Assembly (NCBI GenBank): GCA_046050405.1
Contig: JBJOPY010000104.1
Coordinates: 1 to 15,501 of the forward strand
Source of the DNA: JADKCL01 sp046050405
GTDB lineage: Bacteria; Bacteroidota; Bacteroidia; J057; JADKCL01
Direction of reading: 5' to 3'
DNA length: 15,501 nucleotides
The notes below the pieces were generated by a model. The model did no database searches. It saw only the letters and a list, made by a program, of their open reading frames with translations, and had not been told where the DNA came from. The position numbers were made by a program, and so were the translations under genes. Positions 15,402 to 15,501 of the stretch are shown piece after piece. The first letter of the stretch is position 1. Each line of letters opens with the position of its first letter.

Positions 15402-15494
15402 CGTATCACGCTCGTATCATCGCGTATCACGGATGTTGCAGGATTCCGTATCACTCTCGTATAATTGCGTATCATAGCGTATCATTGAGTATCA
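15402..15494. repeat. Helically phased CGTATCA heptamer array
   Basis: CGTATCA or a one-base variant begins at 15402, 15413, 15423, 15447, 15458 (CGTATAA), 15468, 15478 and 15488 (AGTATCA). Steps are 11, 10, 24, 11, 10, 10 and 10 bp; the spacers between heptamers vary in sequence. The one longer step lacks a readable copy. The array may continue past the window edge. The spacing is close to one DNA turn, so all copies face the same side of the helix, as in iterons or cooperative operators. It is not CRISPR-like: units are far too short. Confidence 0.8.
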
Positions 15495-15501
15495 TTGATT
15501 A

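Noticed and set aside
15402..15494. CRISPR array
   Set aside because: Units are 7 bp with 3-4 bp spacers, far below the repeat and spacer sizes of any CRISPR system, and no cas gene is present.

Overview
The window looks like a chromosomal segment of a member of the Bacteroidota with moderate GC content. Three things point there. Two genes encode large periplasmic proteins with the TPR / PD40 propeller / carboxypeptidase-regulatory-like / OmpA_C architecture typical of that phylum. Two good matches to its housekeeping promoter (-33 TTG, -7 TAnnTTTG) lie upstream of atpD and rplS. Most starts lack a Shine-Dalgarno sequence. No transposase, phage gene, CRISPR array, tRNA or rRNA is visible.

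Layout. Everything from 1 to 12445 is read on the minus strand; from 12649 onward genes are on the plus strand, so there is one divergent junction at 12446-12648. In order of transcription on the minus strand: ruvB (Holliday junction helicase motor), queG (last step of queuosine synthesis), atpD-atpC (F1 beta and epsilon, with their own promoter and a strong terminator), trmD-rplS (tRNA m1G37 methyltransferase and ribosomal protein bL19, rplS with its own promoter and terminator), then two OmpA-family envelope proteins, a small PqiA-type membrane protein, and an ATP-grasp enzyme that runs off the left edge. On the plus strand, glmM (phosphoglucosamine mutase) overlaps a class V cysteine desulfurase gene by 4 bp, and the window ends in a non-coding stretch with a periodic heptamer array.

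How the genes fit together. The right two thirds is housekeeping: translation (trmD, rplS, queG), energy (atpDC), recombination (ruvB), cell-wall precursor synthesis (glmM) and sulfur mobilisation. The left third concerns the envelope. The two OmpA-family paralogues are predicted periplasmic and able to grip peptidoglycan; they resemble PorE of the type IX secretion system in domain order, but that architecture is multi-copy in the phylum, so orthology is not claimed.

Most unusual items: (i) eight copies of a CGTATCA-like heptamer at about 10-11 bp spacing at the right edge; (ii) an envelope protein with two intact OmpA_C domains in tandem; (iii) an edge-truncated ATP-grasp protein related to cyanophycin synthetase whose expected nucleotide-binding Lys and a conserved Arg appear replaced; (iv) an AT-rich 480-bp gap with two tandem DnaA-box-like sites; (v) a structured, GC-richer non-coding segment at 6720-6890.
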